Assembly (NCBI RefSeq): GCF_036014175.1
Contig: NZ_CP107917.1
Location: forward strand, 7,626,001-7,690,000
Length of the DNA stretch: 64,000 nt
From: Streptomyces sp. NBC_00443
GTDB taxonomy: Bacteria > Actinomycetota > Actinomycetes > Streptomycetales > Streptomycetaceae
Direction of reading: 5' to 3'
Each line of letters opens with the position of its first letter. The stretch's first letter is position 1. Under the pieces are notes generated by a model, which saw only the letters and a program-made list of their open reading frames with translations, was not told the origin of the DNA and did not search any database. The translations under genes were made by a program, and so were the position numbers. Of this stretch, positions 49,955 through 57,476 are shown piece after piece.

Positions 49955-50026
49955 TGGACGATACTGGGATTGAACCAGTGACCTCTTCCGTGTCAGGGAA
50001 GCGCTCTCCCGCTGAGCTAATCGTCC
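49955..50026 (-). tRNA. tRNA-Val (GAC), copy 3 of the operon
   Basis: Full cloverleaf on the minus strand: acceptor GGACGAT/ATCGTCC, D-arm AGCTCAGCGGGAGAGC, anticodon loop CTGACAC (GAC), T-arm GGTTCAATCC, discriminator A, no encoded CCA. It is identical in core to the two copies upstream. Confidence 0.95.
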
Positions 50027-50075
50027 TCGGGACCGTGATCGACCAAACACGCCTGAAGATCACGAACTTGCTGCG

Positions 50076-50147
50076 TGCGCGATACTGGGATTGAACCAGT
50101 GACCTCTTCCGTGTCAGGGAAGCGCTCTCCCGCTGAGCTAATCGCGC
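50076..50147 (-). tRNA. tRNA-Val (GAC), copy 2 of the operon
   Basis: Same core as the neighbours, including anticodon loop CTGACAC, but the acceptor stem is GCGCGAT/ATCGCGC instead of GGACGAT. The change is compensated on both strands of the stem, so the tRNA should be functional. Confidence 0.93.
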
Positions 50148-50166
50148 GGGGGATCCGAAGATCCAG

Positions 50167-50238
50167 TGGACGATACTGGGATTGAACCAGTGACCTCTTC
50201 CGTGTCAGGGAAGCGCTCTCCCGCTGAGCTAATCGTCC
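50167..50238 (-). tRNA. tRNA-Val (GAC), copy 1 of the operon
   Basis: Acceptor GGACGAT/ATCGTCC, anticodon loop CTGACAC (GAC), discriminator A. It is the first of three tandem tRNA-Val(GAC) genes, 4 bp after tRNA-Cys in the transcript. Confidence 0.95.
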
Positions 50239-50242
50239 GTGG

Positions 50243-50313
50243 AGGTGGAGACGGGATTTGAACCCGTGTAGACGGCTTTGCAGGCCGTTGCCTCGCCTCT
50301 CGGCCACTCCACC
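50243..50313 (-). tRNA. tRNA-Cys (GCA)
   Basis: Acceptor GGTGGAG/CTCCACC, anticodon loop with TGCAAA (GCA), T-arm GGTTCAAATCC, discriminator T (U), as expected for tRNA-Cys. It is the second gene of the five-tRNA operon. Confidence 0.95.
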
Positions 50314-50351
50314 AGGAGTGTAGGGGGTCGGGAAGATCCCCTGTTCCTTCG

Positions 50352-50424
50352 AGCGGACGACGAGGCTCGAACTCGCGACCTCAACCTTGGCAAGGTTGCG
50401 CTCTACCAACTGAGCTACGTCCGC
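50352..50424 (-). tRNA. tRNA-Gly (GCC)
   Basis: Acceptor GCGGACG/CGTCCGC, D-arm AGCTCAGTTGGTAGAGC, anticodon loop TTGCCAA (GCC), T-arm GAGTTCGAGCCTC, discriminator T (U), as usual for tRNA-Gly. It is the first gene of the Gly-Cys-Val-Val-Val operon. Confidence 0.95.
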
Positions 50425-50589
50425 TTGTCGTTTCGTTCCGCTCCCGCGGCCCGGCGACGAGTTGAACTCTAGCGGATTCCGGGGCCAGCACAAAAACGCG
50501 TTTGTGCAGCGTGCTGCGCTGCGCCTGCTCAGGGACCTGCCGACGGCTCCCGAAGGGACATGGCCAGGTCACCTGCGGGACACCCCCCA

Positions 50590-50602
50590 TAGACTCGACT
50601 GC
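50590..50602 (+). promoter_or_regulatory. -10 element of a leaderless pabB promoter
   Basis: TAGACT (50590-50595) ends 7 bp before GTG 50603, the spacing expected when transcription starts at the first codon. No ribosome-binding site is present, which fits a leaderless mRNA. Confidence 0.55.
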
Positions 50603-51649
50603 GTGCCCGACCTCCCTCCCCTCGCCCGCTTCGGCGATCGCGTGGCCACCGGCCTCCTCGATGTGACCAACGACGCCGCTGCCCTGGACTCCAGCGGTTT
50701 CTGGGCCGTCTGCGCCGACTTCGAGGGCGGTCTGACCTGCGCCCGCTTCCGGGACGTACGGGAGGAGCCCGTGCCCGCGCCGGTGCGGGGGAAGTGGCTC
50801 GGTCCGGCTGCCGGTGACTGGTCGTCCTCGCTCGACCGCGCCGCGTACACGGCGGGCGTAAGGCGCATCCGCGAGTACATAGCGGCCGGCGAGGTCTATC
50901 AGGCGAATCTGTGCCGTGTCCTGAGCGCGCCGATCGGGCCGGACGCCGATGTGGACGACCTGACGGCGCTGCTGGCCCGCGGCAACCCGGCGCCGTACGC
51001 AGGAACGATCCGGCTGCCGGGGCACGGGGTTGAGATAGCCACCGCGTCACCCGAGCTCTTTGTGCGCCGTGACGGGCGTGTTGTCGAGTCCGGGCCGATC
51101 AAGGGCACCGGAAGGACCGAGGCGGACCTGCTGGAGAAGGACTACGCCGAGAACGTGATGATCGTGGACCTGGTGCGCAACGACATCGGCCGTGTGTGCG
51201 CCACCGGGTCGGTGACCGTGCCCGATCTGTGCGCCGTCGAGAAGCACCCGGGACTTGTCCATCTGGTGTCCACCGTCCGCGGTGAACTGGGCGCCGACGC
51301 CGGCTGGCCCGAACTGCTCGGGGCCGCCTTCCCGCCCGGCTCGGTCACCGGCGCGCCCAAGTCGAGCGCCCTGCGGATCATCGACGCGCTGGAGACGGCG
51401 CCCCGGGGCCCGTACTGCGGTGGCATCGGATGGGTCGACGCCGACCGCGGGGTCGGCGAGCTGGCCGTCGGGATCCGTACCTTCTGGATCGACCGGGCCG
51501 AAGGTGTGCTGCGTTTCGGCACCGGTGCCGGGATCACCTGGGGGTCGGACCCCGAGGGGGAGTGGCGGGAGACCGAGCTGAAGGCGTCCCGGCTGCTCGC
51601 GGTAGCGTCGGGGGCGTACGAGGTGAGTGGAGAGGGACTGCAATCGTGA
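50603..51649 (+). CDS. pabB: aminodeoxychorismate synthase component I
   Basis: This 348-aa chorismate-utilising enzyme makes 4-amino-4-deoxychorismate with glutamine-derived ammonia, on the way to p-aminobenzoate and folate. Family blocks: 'RIREYIAAGEVYQANLCRVL', 'IATASPELFVRRDGRVVESG', 'GPIKGTGRTEADLLEKDYAE' (Lys of the PIKG motif), 'MIVDLVRNDIGRVCATGSV' and 'FPPGSVTGAPKSSALRIIDA'. It starts GTG 50603 behind a -10 box. Upstream in-frame sequence crosses the promoter and was rejected. The stop overlaps the pabC GTG. Confidence 0.92.
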   Translation: MPDLPPLARFGDRVATGLLDVTNDAAALDSSGFWAVCADFEGGLTCARFRDVREEPVPAPVRGKWLGPAAGDWSSSLDRAAYTAGVRRIREYIAAGEVYQANLCRVLSAPIGPDADVDDLTALLARGNPAPYAGTIRLPGHGVEIATASPELFVRRDGRVVESGPIKGTGRTEADLLEKDYAENVMIVDLVRNDIGRVCATGSVTVPDLCAVEKHPGLVHLVSTVRGELGADAGWPELLGAAFPPGSVTGAPKSSALRIIDALETAPRGPYCGGIGWVDADRGVGELAVGIRTFWIDRAEGVLRFGTGAGITWGSDPEGEWRETELKASRLLAVASGAYEVSGEGLQS

Positions 51650-52467
51650 AGATCTGGCTGGACGGCGGGCTGCAGGACATCGAGTCCGCCCGTGTCTCCG
51701 TCTTCGATCACGGGCTGACCGTGGGCGACGGCATCTTCGAGACGGTGAAGGCGGTGGACGGCCGGCCGTTCGCGCTGACCCGGCACCTCGACCGGCTGAC
51801 GCGCTCGGCGCGTGGTCTCGGTCTGCCGGAGCCCGACCACGACGAGGTGCGCCGCGCCTGCGCCGCCGTCCTGGAGGCCAACCCGATGCCGCTCGGCCGG
51901 CTGCGCATCACCTACACCGGCGGTCACGGCCCCCTCGGCTCCGACCGTGGCGAGCACGGACCGACCCTCGTCGTCGCCCTCGGCGAGACCACCCGGCGCC
52001 CCGACTCCACGGCGGTCATCACCGTGCCCTGGACCCGCAACGAGCGCGGCGCGCTGACCGGCCTGAAGACGACCTCGTACGCCGAGAACGTCGTCGCCCT
52101 CGCCCGCGCCCACCAACACGGCGCTTCCGAGGCCCTGTTCGCCAACACGGTCGGGCAGCTCTGCGAGGGCACCGGGTCGAACGTCTTCGTCGTCCTGGAC
52201 GGCGAGATCCACACCCCGCCGATCGCCTCGGGCTGCCTCGCGGGCATCACACGCGTGCTGGCGATCGAGTGGACCGGCGCGAAGGAGACGGACCTGCCGC
52301 TGGACGTCCTCGAGCGGGCCGACGAGGTCTTCCTGACCTCCACCCTCCGGGACGTGCAGGCCGTGCACCGCGTCGACGACCGTGAACTGCCGGGCGCACC
52401 GGGGCCGGTGACCGCCAAGGCCATGCGGATCTTCGCGGAGCGGTCGGGCGACGACCTGGATCCGTAG
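51646..52467 (+). CDS. pabC: aminodeoxychorismate lyase (class-IV aminotransferase fold)
   Basis: This 273-aa PLP enzyme converts aminodeoxychorismate to p-aminobenzoate and pyruvate. The fold-IV pattern is 'VSVFDHGLTVGDGIFETVKA', 'RLRITYTGGHGPLGSDRGEH', 'GALTGLKTTSYAENVVALAR' with the PLP-Lys in LKTTSY, and 'FANTVGQLCEGTGSNVFVV'. A branched-chain or D-amino-acid aminotransferase cannot be excluded on motifs alone, but coupling to pabB (GTGA overlap) favours PabC. Confidence 0.88.
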   Translation: MKIWLDGGLQDIESARVSVFDHGLTVGDGIFETVKAVDGRPFALTRHLDRLTRSARGLGLPEPDHDEVRRACAAVLEANPMPLGRLRITYTGGHGPLGSDRGEHGPTLVVALGETTRRPDSTAVITVPWTRNERGALTGLKTTSYAENVVALARAHQHGASEALFANTVGQLCEGTGSNVFVVLDGEIHTPPIASGCLAGITRVLAIEWTGAKETDLPLDVLERADEVFLTSTLRDVQAVHRVDDRELPGAPGPVTAKAMRIFAERSGDDLDP

Positions 52468-52530
52468 GGGCAAGGGGCACGCGAAAAAAATGGGCTGCCG
52501 TGGGCCGGTGCGGTGGGTAGAACACCCCTG

Positions 52531-53355
52531 ATGACCACGACCCTGCGGCCGACCGAGCCGCTTCAGCACAACGAGGACGGGACCCGTTCGCGCCGCTTCC
52601 AGGTATGCGTGAACGGCCGCCCCGTGGGCGTACTCCACCTCGGCACTCATCCCGTCTTTGGTGACACGGTGGCCCAAATATCCGAGCTGCGCATCGAGGA
52701 ACCGGACCGGCGCCGCGGCCGGGGCACGGTGGCCGCCCTCGCGGCGGAGGAGGTGGCGCGCGGCTGGGGCTGCCGGCGCATCGAGGCGACGGTCCCCGCC
52801 CAAGCCGGAACGGCGCTGCGCCTCGCCACGGCGCTCGGCTACGTCGTACGCAATCGCGGCAGGGAGAAGGCGCTCGGCGACACTCCGCCCGATCTGCCCC
52901 GGGGCGGCCGGGCGCGACCCATGACGGAGGCCGAGTACGGCTCCTGGCTGGACGAGAGCCGGGAGGGATACATGCGCAGCTGGGCCGAGCGCGGGGTCCC
53001 GGAGGCCGAGGCCCGGGCCAAGTCCGAGCGGGACCACGCGGCACTGCTGCCGGACGGTCTGCGCACGCCGGATGTGTTCCTCAGCGTCCTCGAACACGAG
53101 GGAACCCCGGTGGGCACCCTGTGGGTGGCGGCGCGCGACGGCGGCGCGTACGTGTACGACGTGGAGACCGCCCCGGCCCACCGGGGCAAGGGACACGGAC
53201 GCACGCTGATGCTCGTGGCCGAGGCCCAGGCGATCGCCGCGGGGCACCGGGTCATCGGCCTCAACGTCTTCGCGGACAACACCCCGGCAGAGCGGCTCTA
53301 CGAGTCACTCGGCTACGAGACGACCCTGTACGCCCTCTACAAGACGCTGCTCTAG
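52531..53355 (+). CDS. double-domain GNAT acetyltransferase
   Basis: This 274-aa protein holds two GNAT-like halves. The first (~25-120) has 'ISELRIEEPDRRRGRGTVAA' with a degenerate acetyl-CoA loop. The second (~135-274) has an intact 'VYDVETAPAHRGKGHGRTLM' loop, 'HRVIGLNVFADNTPAERLYE' and 'SLGYETTLYALYK'. Catalysis is likely by the second half. A -10-like TAGAAC (52518-52523) 8 bp before ATG 52531 and the lack of a ribosome site suggest a leaderless transcript. The substrate is unknown. Confidence 0.85.
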   Translation: MTTTLRPTEPLQHNEDGTRSRRFQVCVNGRPVGVLHLGTHPVFGDTVAQISELRIEEPDRRRGRGTVAALAAEEVARGWGCRRIEATVPAQAGTALRLATALGYVVRNRGREKALGDTPPDLPRGGRARPMTEAEYGSWLDESREGYMRSWAERGVPEAEARAKSERDHAALLPDGLRTPDVFLSVLEHEGTPVGTLWVAARDGGAYVYDVETAPAHRGKGHGRTLMLVAEAQAIAAGHRVIGLNVFADNTPAERLYESLGYETTLYALYKTLL

Positions 53356-53399
53356 CCGTCGGCCGGGCGAGGGTCCGGCGGCCGTGGGCCTGGCGGACG

Positions 53400-53924
53400 T
53401 CAGGCGCTCTGCTCCGCCAGCAGCCGGTCCGCGATCTCCTCGATGCGCTCGCGCAGCCCCTCCTGGCTCTTGCCGCCGTCGAGGCGCTCGCCGCCGATCA
53501 CATACGTCGGCGTGCCGGTCACGCCGATCGCCTTGCCCTCGGCCTGGTCGGCGTCGACGATCAGGATGTGCCGGCCGTCCACCAGAGCGGTGTCGAACTC
53601 CTCGGTGTCCAGGCCGAGTTCCCCGGCCGCCTCGACCAGGAAGGGTTCACCCTTACGGCCCAGCTCCTCGACCCGGCCCAGCACGGCCTCCACGTAGGGC
53701 CACCCCTGCCCCTGCTCGAAAGCCTCCTCGGCGGCCTGCGCGCCGGCGAAGGCGTGCTTGTGCTTCTCCAGCGGGAAGTGCCGCAGCCGCAGCTCCAGCC
53801 GGTCGCCGTAGCGGGCGCGCAGGGCACGGAGATCGTCCAGGGAGCTGCGGCAGTCGGGGCACTGCAGCTCGCACCAGACGTCGAGGACGGGGGCGGTGGG
53901 GCGGTCGGGGGAGGAGTCGCTCAT
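53400..53924 (-). CDS. DsbA-family thioredoxin-fold protein
   Basis: This 174-aa protein has an N-terminal CxxC active site ('DVWCELQCPDCRSSLDDLRA', C-P-D-C), the helical insertion of DsbA proteins ('HAFAGAQAAEEAFEQGQGWP'), and the cis-Pro loop 'AIGVTGTPTYVIGGERLDG'. No signal peptide or membrane anchor is seen, so it probably works in the cytosol as a disulfide oxidoreductase or an FrnE-like protein. GGAG precedes ATG 53924. It runs convergently with the GNAT gene, 44 bp apart. Confidence 0.87.
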   Translation of the reverse strand: MSDSSPDRPTAPVLDVWCELQCPDCRSSLDDLRALRARYGDRLELRLRHFPLEKHKHAFAGAQAAEEAFEQGQGWPYVEAVLGRVEELGRKGEPFLVEAAGELGLDTEEFDTALVDGRHILIVDADQAEGKAIGVTGTPTYVIGGERLDGGKSQEGLRERIEEIADRLLAEQSA

Positions 53925-54152
53925 GGCTCCAGTCTCCCAGCAGCGGCGCGGGCGACCCAATCCGACCGGGTTCCTCGCGGGACGAGGACCCTGACGCAGC
54001 CCCGCGCCGTGCTGCCGCGACCGGGACCTGCGGAGGAGATGACCCGGAGATGTCCCTGATGTCGGGCCCAGGCATGGCCGGGCGGGGCTGCCACGGTGCA
54101 GGATGGAAGGGACGAAGTGCCCTGACCGACTCTGCCTGCCCTGGAGGACCGG

Positions 54153-54611
54153 ATGATTGCCGAGACCGTCTGTTCCGCCGTCGCCGCGGCCGGCCTGGGC
54201 ATCGCGGCGGTCACGGCGTACCGCAAGCGTTTCCTCGCGGCCACGCGCATCGCCGCGTACTCGCTGGTGCCCCTGGGGCTGGTGATGACGGGTGTCGTCG
54301 ACTGGCTGGCGGACACCGCGTTCAGCCCGACCGCTTGGGCGGGCTTCGGAGTCCTCGGCGTCGCCTGGCTGCTGTTCGCGAGCAGCCGCGCGGTGGAGCG
54401 CCGCCGTGGCACCCGCAAGGAGCGCAAGGAAGCCAAAGCCGGCGCACAGCGCGAGGCGGTGGCCCCGGCGGCCCCGGCGGCCCCGTCGGCCTCGGCGCCC
54501 TCGCTGGGTGCGGGCTCCCGTCAGTCGACCCGGCCCGCGACCGCACCCAGGGCCGAGGGTTCGGAGGACTTCAGCGACATCGAGGCGATCCTCAAGAAGC
54601 ACGGCATCTGA
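54153..54611 (+). CDS. membrane protein with conserved C-terminal tail
   Basis: The 152-aa protein has two or three hydrophobic helices in the first ~85 residues ('MIAETVCSAVAAAGLGIAAV', 'SLVPLGLVMTGVVDWLADTA', 'FGVLGVAWLLFASSRAV'), then a basic stretch ('RRGTRKERKEAKAG'), an Ala/Pro/Ser linker, and a distinct tail 'DFSDIEAILKKHGI' that looks like a short protein-binding helix. I know similar Streptomyces proteins only as hypothetical. ATG 54153 has GGAGGACC upstream. Confidence 0.75.
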   Translation: MIAETVCSAVAAAGLGIAAVTAYRKRFLAATRIAAYSLVPLGLVMTGVVDWLADTAFSPTAWAGFGVLGVAWLLFASSRAVERRRGTRKERKEAKAGAQREAVAPAAPAAPSASAPSLGAGSRQSTRPATAPRAEGSEDFSDIEAILKKHGI

Positions 54612-54765
54612 CGCTCGCGCGCAGGACTGAAACGACACAGTGGGTCGCCGCCCGGCCGTAAGTGATCAGCACTCGAACCGGACATCGAGGAATTTGGCGA
54701 ACGCCCGCTCATTGCGGGCGTGTTGATCGCGCGACGAGGGACAACTACGTCATCATCGCCGCGAG

Positions 54766-54918
54766 ATGCTGGACACGACACAAAGCGAGGCCGCGCCACC
54801 TCAGGACGAGCCCCGCGGGTGCCTCTTCGCCCTTTCCCAGCCACCGCTGATGATCTTCCTTGCGGTGATCGGGTGTCTGCTACTCATGGCTGCGCTGCAC
54901 GATCTGCTGCTGCTCTGA
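54766..54918 (+). CDS. 50-aa small membrane protein
   Basis: ATG 54766 to TGA 54918 encodes 50 residues: an acidic/Pro start ('MLDTTQSEAAPPQDEPRG'), then 'CLFALSQPPLMIFLAVIGCL' and a second hydrophobic stretch ending 'LHDLLLL'. The codon pattern is G/C-rich at third positions, and the order (disordered head, one tail anchor) is protein-like. No clear ribosome-binding site precedes it. The function is unknown; I think it is a real conserved small protein, but this is judged only from this sequence. Confidence 0.55.
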   Translation: MLDTTQSEAAPPQDEPRGCLFALSQPPLMIFLAVIGCLLLMAALHDLLLL

Positions 54919-54984
54919 GCCGTACCCGCGGCCCCCGGCGCCACCCGCCGGGGCCCGCGTAGACACCGGCGTCTCGGTGACCGC

Positions 54985-55545
54985 TCAGCCCGCTGCTTCC
55001 TTGCGCCGAGCCCGGTAGGCGGCCACATGCAGACGGTTTCCGCAGGTGCGGCTGTCGCAGTAGCGCCGCGAACGGTTGCGGGAGAGGTCCACGAAGGCGT
55101 GCCGGCAGTCCGGTGCCTCACAGCGCCGCAGCCGCTCCTGCTCGCCCGCCACCACGAAGAACGCCAGCGCCATGCCGCAGTCGGCCGCCAGGTGGTCGGC
55201 GATGGACGCGCCGGGGGCGAAGTAGTGCACATGCCAGTCGTAACCGTCATGGTCCGTGAGCCGGGGGGTGGTTCCGGCGGCGGCGATCAGCTCGTTGATC
55301 AGCCCGGCAGCGGTCCGCGCTGCGGGCTCCGCGAAGATCTCGGCGAACCGCCCGCGCACCTTGCGCACCGCGGACAGATCGAACTCCGAGAGGACACCGA
55401 CATCGCTGATTTCGTGCTTTTGTACGAAATCGGCGAGCGCTGCGACGTCCGGCAGCGCGTCCGGAGTCTCGTCGCCCTCCGGTGCGGTGTTCACCAGATC
55501 CACCACGGCATCGAGCGCACACCGGGTGTCATGGGTGATCAGCAC
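54985..55545 (-). CDS. CGNR zinc-finger / ABATE-domain regulator
   Basis: This 186-aa protein has an N-terminal ABATE (DUF1470) region ('ALDAVVDLVNTAPEGDETPD', 'DVAALADFVQKHEISDVGVL') and a C-terminal CGNR zinc finger: 'RLRRCEAPDCRHAFVDLSRN', 'RSRRYCDSRTCGNRLHVAAY', with four Cys for Zn2+ and the CGNR signature itself. Such proteins are predicted transcriptional regulators. ATG 55545 lies just downstream of two strong hairpins (55666-55786) that end ssgB transcription. Confidence 0.9.
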   Translation of the reverse strand: MLITHDTRCALDAVVDLVNTAPEGDETPDALPDVAALADFVQKHEISDVGVLSEFDLSAVRKVRGRFAEIFAEPAARTAAGLINELIAAAGTTPRLTDHDGYDWHVHYFAPGASIADHLAADCGMALAFFVVAGEQERLRRCEAPDCRHAFVDLSRNRSRRYCDSRTCGNRLHVAAYRARRKEAAG

Positions 55546-55665
55546 GTTTCGCTCCCTGGCCTGAGGTCGGGCGGGGCGCCCGCCGATGCTGGCCGATGGT
55601 AGTGGCTCGCAGTGCCCACAGACCGGCCACGACCGGACGTGGCTTCGAATACAACGCCGCAGGGG

Positions 55666-55711
55666 CGCCGACGGTTCCCGCCGGGGCCGGCCCCGGCGGG
55701 AACCGTCGGCG
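55666..55711. repeat. 46-bp perfect palindrome between ssgB and the CGNR gene
   Basis: Bases 55666-55711 read the same on both strands with no loop (two 23-bp arms, centre GGCC|GGCC). As RNA it would form an extremely stable hairpin. It lies 121 bp upstream of the CGNR start and ~155 bp after the ssgB stop on the minus strand, so it may be a terminator for ssgB or a regulatory element for the CGNR gene. Confidence 0.9.
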
Positions 55712-55752
55712 TGTACGCACGGTCACCGACACGGCCGCCCTCCCCGAGCGCG

Positions 55753-55786
55753 TCAGCGCCGCCCCGCGGTGCGGAGGCGGCGCTGA
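55753..55786 (-). terminator. hairpin terminator after ssgB
   Basis: An 11-bp perfect inverted repeat TCAGCGCCGCC (55753-55763) with GGCGGCGCTGA (55776-55786) lies 79 bp past the ssgB stop in the direction of transcription. Confidence 0.7.
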
Positions 55787-55864
55787 TGTGTGCCCTATGC
55801 GGTTGTCTTGGCCCGAGCCGTCTCCCCGAGTCGACGGCGCCGGGCGGCTTGCGGGGGCCTCGGC

Positions 55865-56278
55865 CTAGCTTTCCGCCAGGATGTGCGAGAGCTCCTGATC
55901 GAGATCGAAATGCCGATGCTCCGTACCGGGGGGCACCGCGGCATCCGTTCGCTTCAGGAAGGACTCCAGAGCCCGTGCCGGGGCCTCGAGCAGGGCCTCG
56001 CCCTCCGGAGAGCTCAGGGCGATGCAGACGACGCCCTGACCGTGACTGCGCGACGGCCAGACGCGGACGTCGCCGGTTCCGGTGGGCCGGTGGAGGCCCT
56101 CCGCGAGGAGGTCGCGGGCGAACACCCACTCGACGGTCTCCTCGGCTCCGGTGTGGAAGGTGGCGTGCACGGCGTAGGGGTCGGCCGTGTCGTACCGCAG
56201 GCCTGCGGGGACAGGCAGGGATGACTCGCTCGACACAACGAGGCGCAGGTGCAGCTCGCAGCTGACCGTGGTGTTCAT
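55865..56278 (-). CDS. ssgB: sporulation-specific cell-division protein SsgB
   Basis: This 137-aa SsgA-like protein recruits FtsZ to sporulation septa in aerial hyphae. The sequence is essentially the SsgB archetype as I remember it: 'MNTTVSCELHLRLVVSSESS', 'YDTADPYAVHATFHTGAEET', 'VEWVFARDLLAEGLHRPTG', 'SRSHGQGVVCIALSSPEGEA' and 'HRHFDLDQELSHILAES'. ATG 56278 gives the exact family length; longer starts are basic and non-coding in look. In S. coelicolor it is read by the stress/development sigma factor SigH; the upstream minus-strand GGGTTTAC near 56353-56360 is a possible -35. Confidence 0.96.
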   Translation of the reverse strand: MNTTVSCELHLRLVVSSESSLPVPAGLRYDTADPYAVHATFHTGAEETVEWVFARDLLAEGLHRPTGTGDVRVWPSRSHGQGVVCIALSSPEGEALLEAPARALESFLKRTDAAVPPGTEHRHFDLDQELSHILAES

Positions 56279-56469
56279 AAGCGCCAGGGCCTTTCGCTCA
56301 GTGTGCGCTCGGGGATTCGCACGTCGGCGAAATCGACATGCCACCTACGGTGCCGTTGTAAACCCCTCTGAGTGTTTTGCGTGCGTTTACGTAACTCTTC
56401 CGGCCGAGAACCCGTTCGCGAGGTTCGACCATTCCAGTGACTGGTTTCCGTCCGGTAGGGTTTGGCCGT

Positions 56470-56928
56470 ATGAATACGGGGAGTAACGAGCCGGGCGAGG
56501 TTGCCGTGGCTACCGACGAGACCGAAGTGGACGGTGTGAAGGGCGACAGCGAGCAGGAGCTCGGCTCAAGAGCTCCGGAGTTCGTCAAGGCGCGTAGAGC
56601 GCTGCATCTGAGCTGGCAGGTGGGCGTCTTCGTCATCGGCCTGGCGATAGTCGTCACCGGCATCATTCTGCTGCCTTTGCCCGGTCCCGGCTGGGTGATC
56701 ATCTTCGGGGGCATGGCGGTCTGGGCGACCGAGTTCGTATGGGCCCAGCTCGTGCTGCGCTGGACCAAGCGCAAGGTCACCGAGGCGGCCCAGCGGGCCC
56801 TCGATCCGAAGGTGCGCCGTCGCAACATCATCCTGACCACGATCGGCTTGGTGATCGTGGGTGTGCTGCTCGGGATCTACCTGTGGAAGTTCGGCATAGT
56901 GATGCCCTGGAAGATCAAGGATCAGTGA
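56470..56928 (+). CDS. TIGR02611-family membrane protein
   Basis: This 152-aa protein has an acidic N-terminus, then 'RRALHLSWQVGVFVIGLAIV' and 'ITGIILLPLPGPGWVIIFGG'-type membrane helices with the PGPGW signature, 'MAVWATEFVWAQLVLRWTKR', and a last helix 'ILTTIGLVIVGVLLGIYLWK'. The function is unknown; the family is actinobacterial. A TAGGGT -10-like box (56456-56461) 8 bp before ATG 56470 suggests a leaderless mRNA. A tRNA-Val gene follows 88 bp later. Confidence 0.88.
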   Translation: MNTGSNEPGEVAVATDETEVDGVKGDSEQELGSRAPEFVKARRALHLSWQVGVFVIGLAIVVTGIILLPLPGPGWVIIFGGMAVWATEFVWAQLVLRWTKRKVTEAAQRALDPKVRRRNIILTTIGLVIVGVLLGIYLWKFGIVMPWKIKDQ

Positions 56929-57016
56929 TCCGTGACGGGGGTGCTGACGTCGGCCGCTGCGGGCTCGCGCTGGTCACTCGCACCCCCTGACATGGGGTAA
57001 TGTTCTCCCTGCGTCC

Positions 57017-57088
57017 GGGCGATTAGCTCAGTGGGAGAGCGCTTCGTTCACACCGAAGAGGTCACTGGTTCGAACCCAGTATCGCCCA
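57017..57088 (+). tRNA. tRNA-Val (CAC)
   Basis: Acceptor GGGCGAT/ATCGCCC, D-arm AGCTCAGTGGGAGAGC, anticodon loop TTCACAC (CAC), T-arm GGTTCGAACCC, discriminator A, no encoded CCA. It complements the tRNA-Val(GAC) set at 50 kb. Confidence 0.95.
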
Positions 57089-57096
57089 CCCGGATC

Positions 57097-57132
57097 CGGC
57101 GGCCCGCCTGCGACATCGCAGGCGGGCCGCCG
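57097..57132 (+). terminator. terminator after tRNA-Val(CAC)
   Basis: A perfect 16-bp stem (57097-57112 CGGCGGCCCGCCTGCG with 57117-57132) has a 4-nt loop ACAT, 8 bp after the tRNA. The following 57133-57381 holds no convincing gene. Confidence 0.9.
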
Positions 57133-57381
57133 TCGTTCCCGGTCGGCATGTGTGACGCGCGGCCCGGCGGGGGCGTCCCGCGTGTGAGGCGACATCCCGT
57201 CAACTCGCCCATGACCACGCCACCTGCGACTGGTCGAGACGGACGTACGGTGGCCGACTCGTTGTTCGATGCCTCGATCTTGCGCCTCTGACCTGCGTCG
57301 ACACGCGACCGGACCGGCCGACTCGTCTTCATGCGCCGTCACCCCGCCCCGCAGGCCGCCAAGAAATTCCTGTCCGAATCA

Positions 57382-57441
57382 TTGACGCACTCCGAGGCCC
57401 TCCGTAACTTGTGCCAGCAAGCGCTTACTTGAAACGATTCA
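57382..57441 (+). promoter_or_regulatory. vegetative promoter with LacI-type operator for the sugar ABC locus
   Basis: -35 TTGACG (57382-57387), exactly 17 bp, then -10 TAACTT (57405-57410). Just downstream, covering the expected start site, are the palindrome AAGCGCTT (57419-57426) and TGAAACGATTCA (57430-57441), close to the LacI-family consensus TGAAACGTTTCA. The layout is that of a promoter repressed by a sugar-responsive LacI protein; the regulator gene is not in the window. Confidence 0.65.
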
Positions 57442-57476
57442 TGCAGGCGGCAGCGACGCTGCGGGGAGGCTCGACG

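Noticed and set aside
57031..57291. 86-codon frame overlapping tRNA-Val(CAC)
   Set aside because: It crosses a perfect tRNA and its terminator; no coding features.
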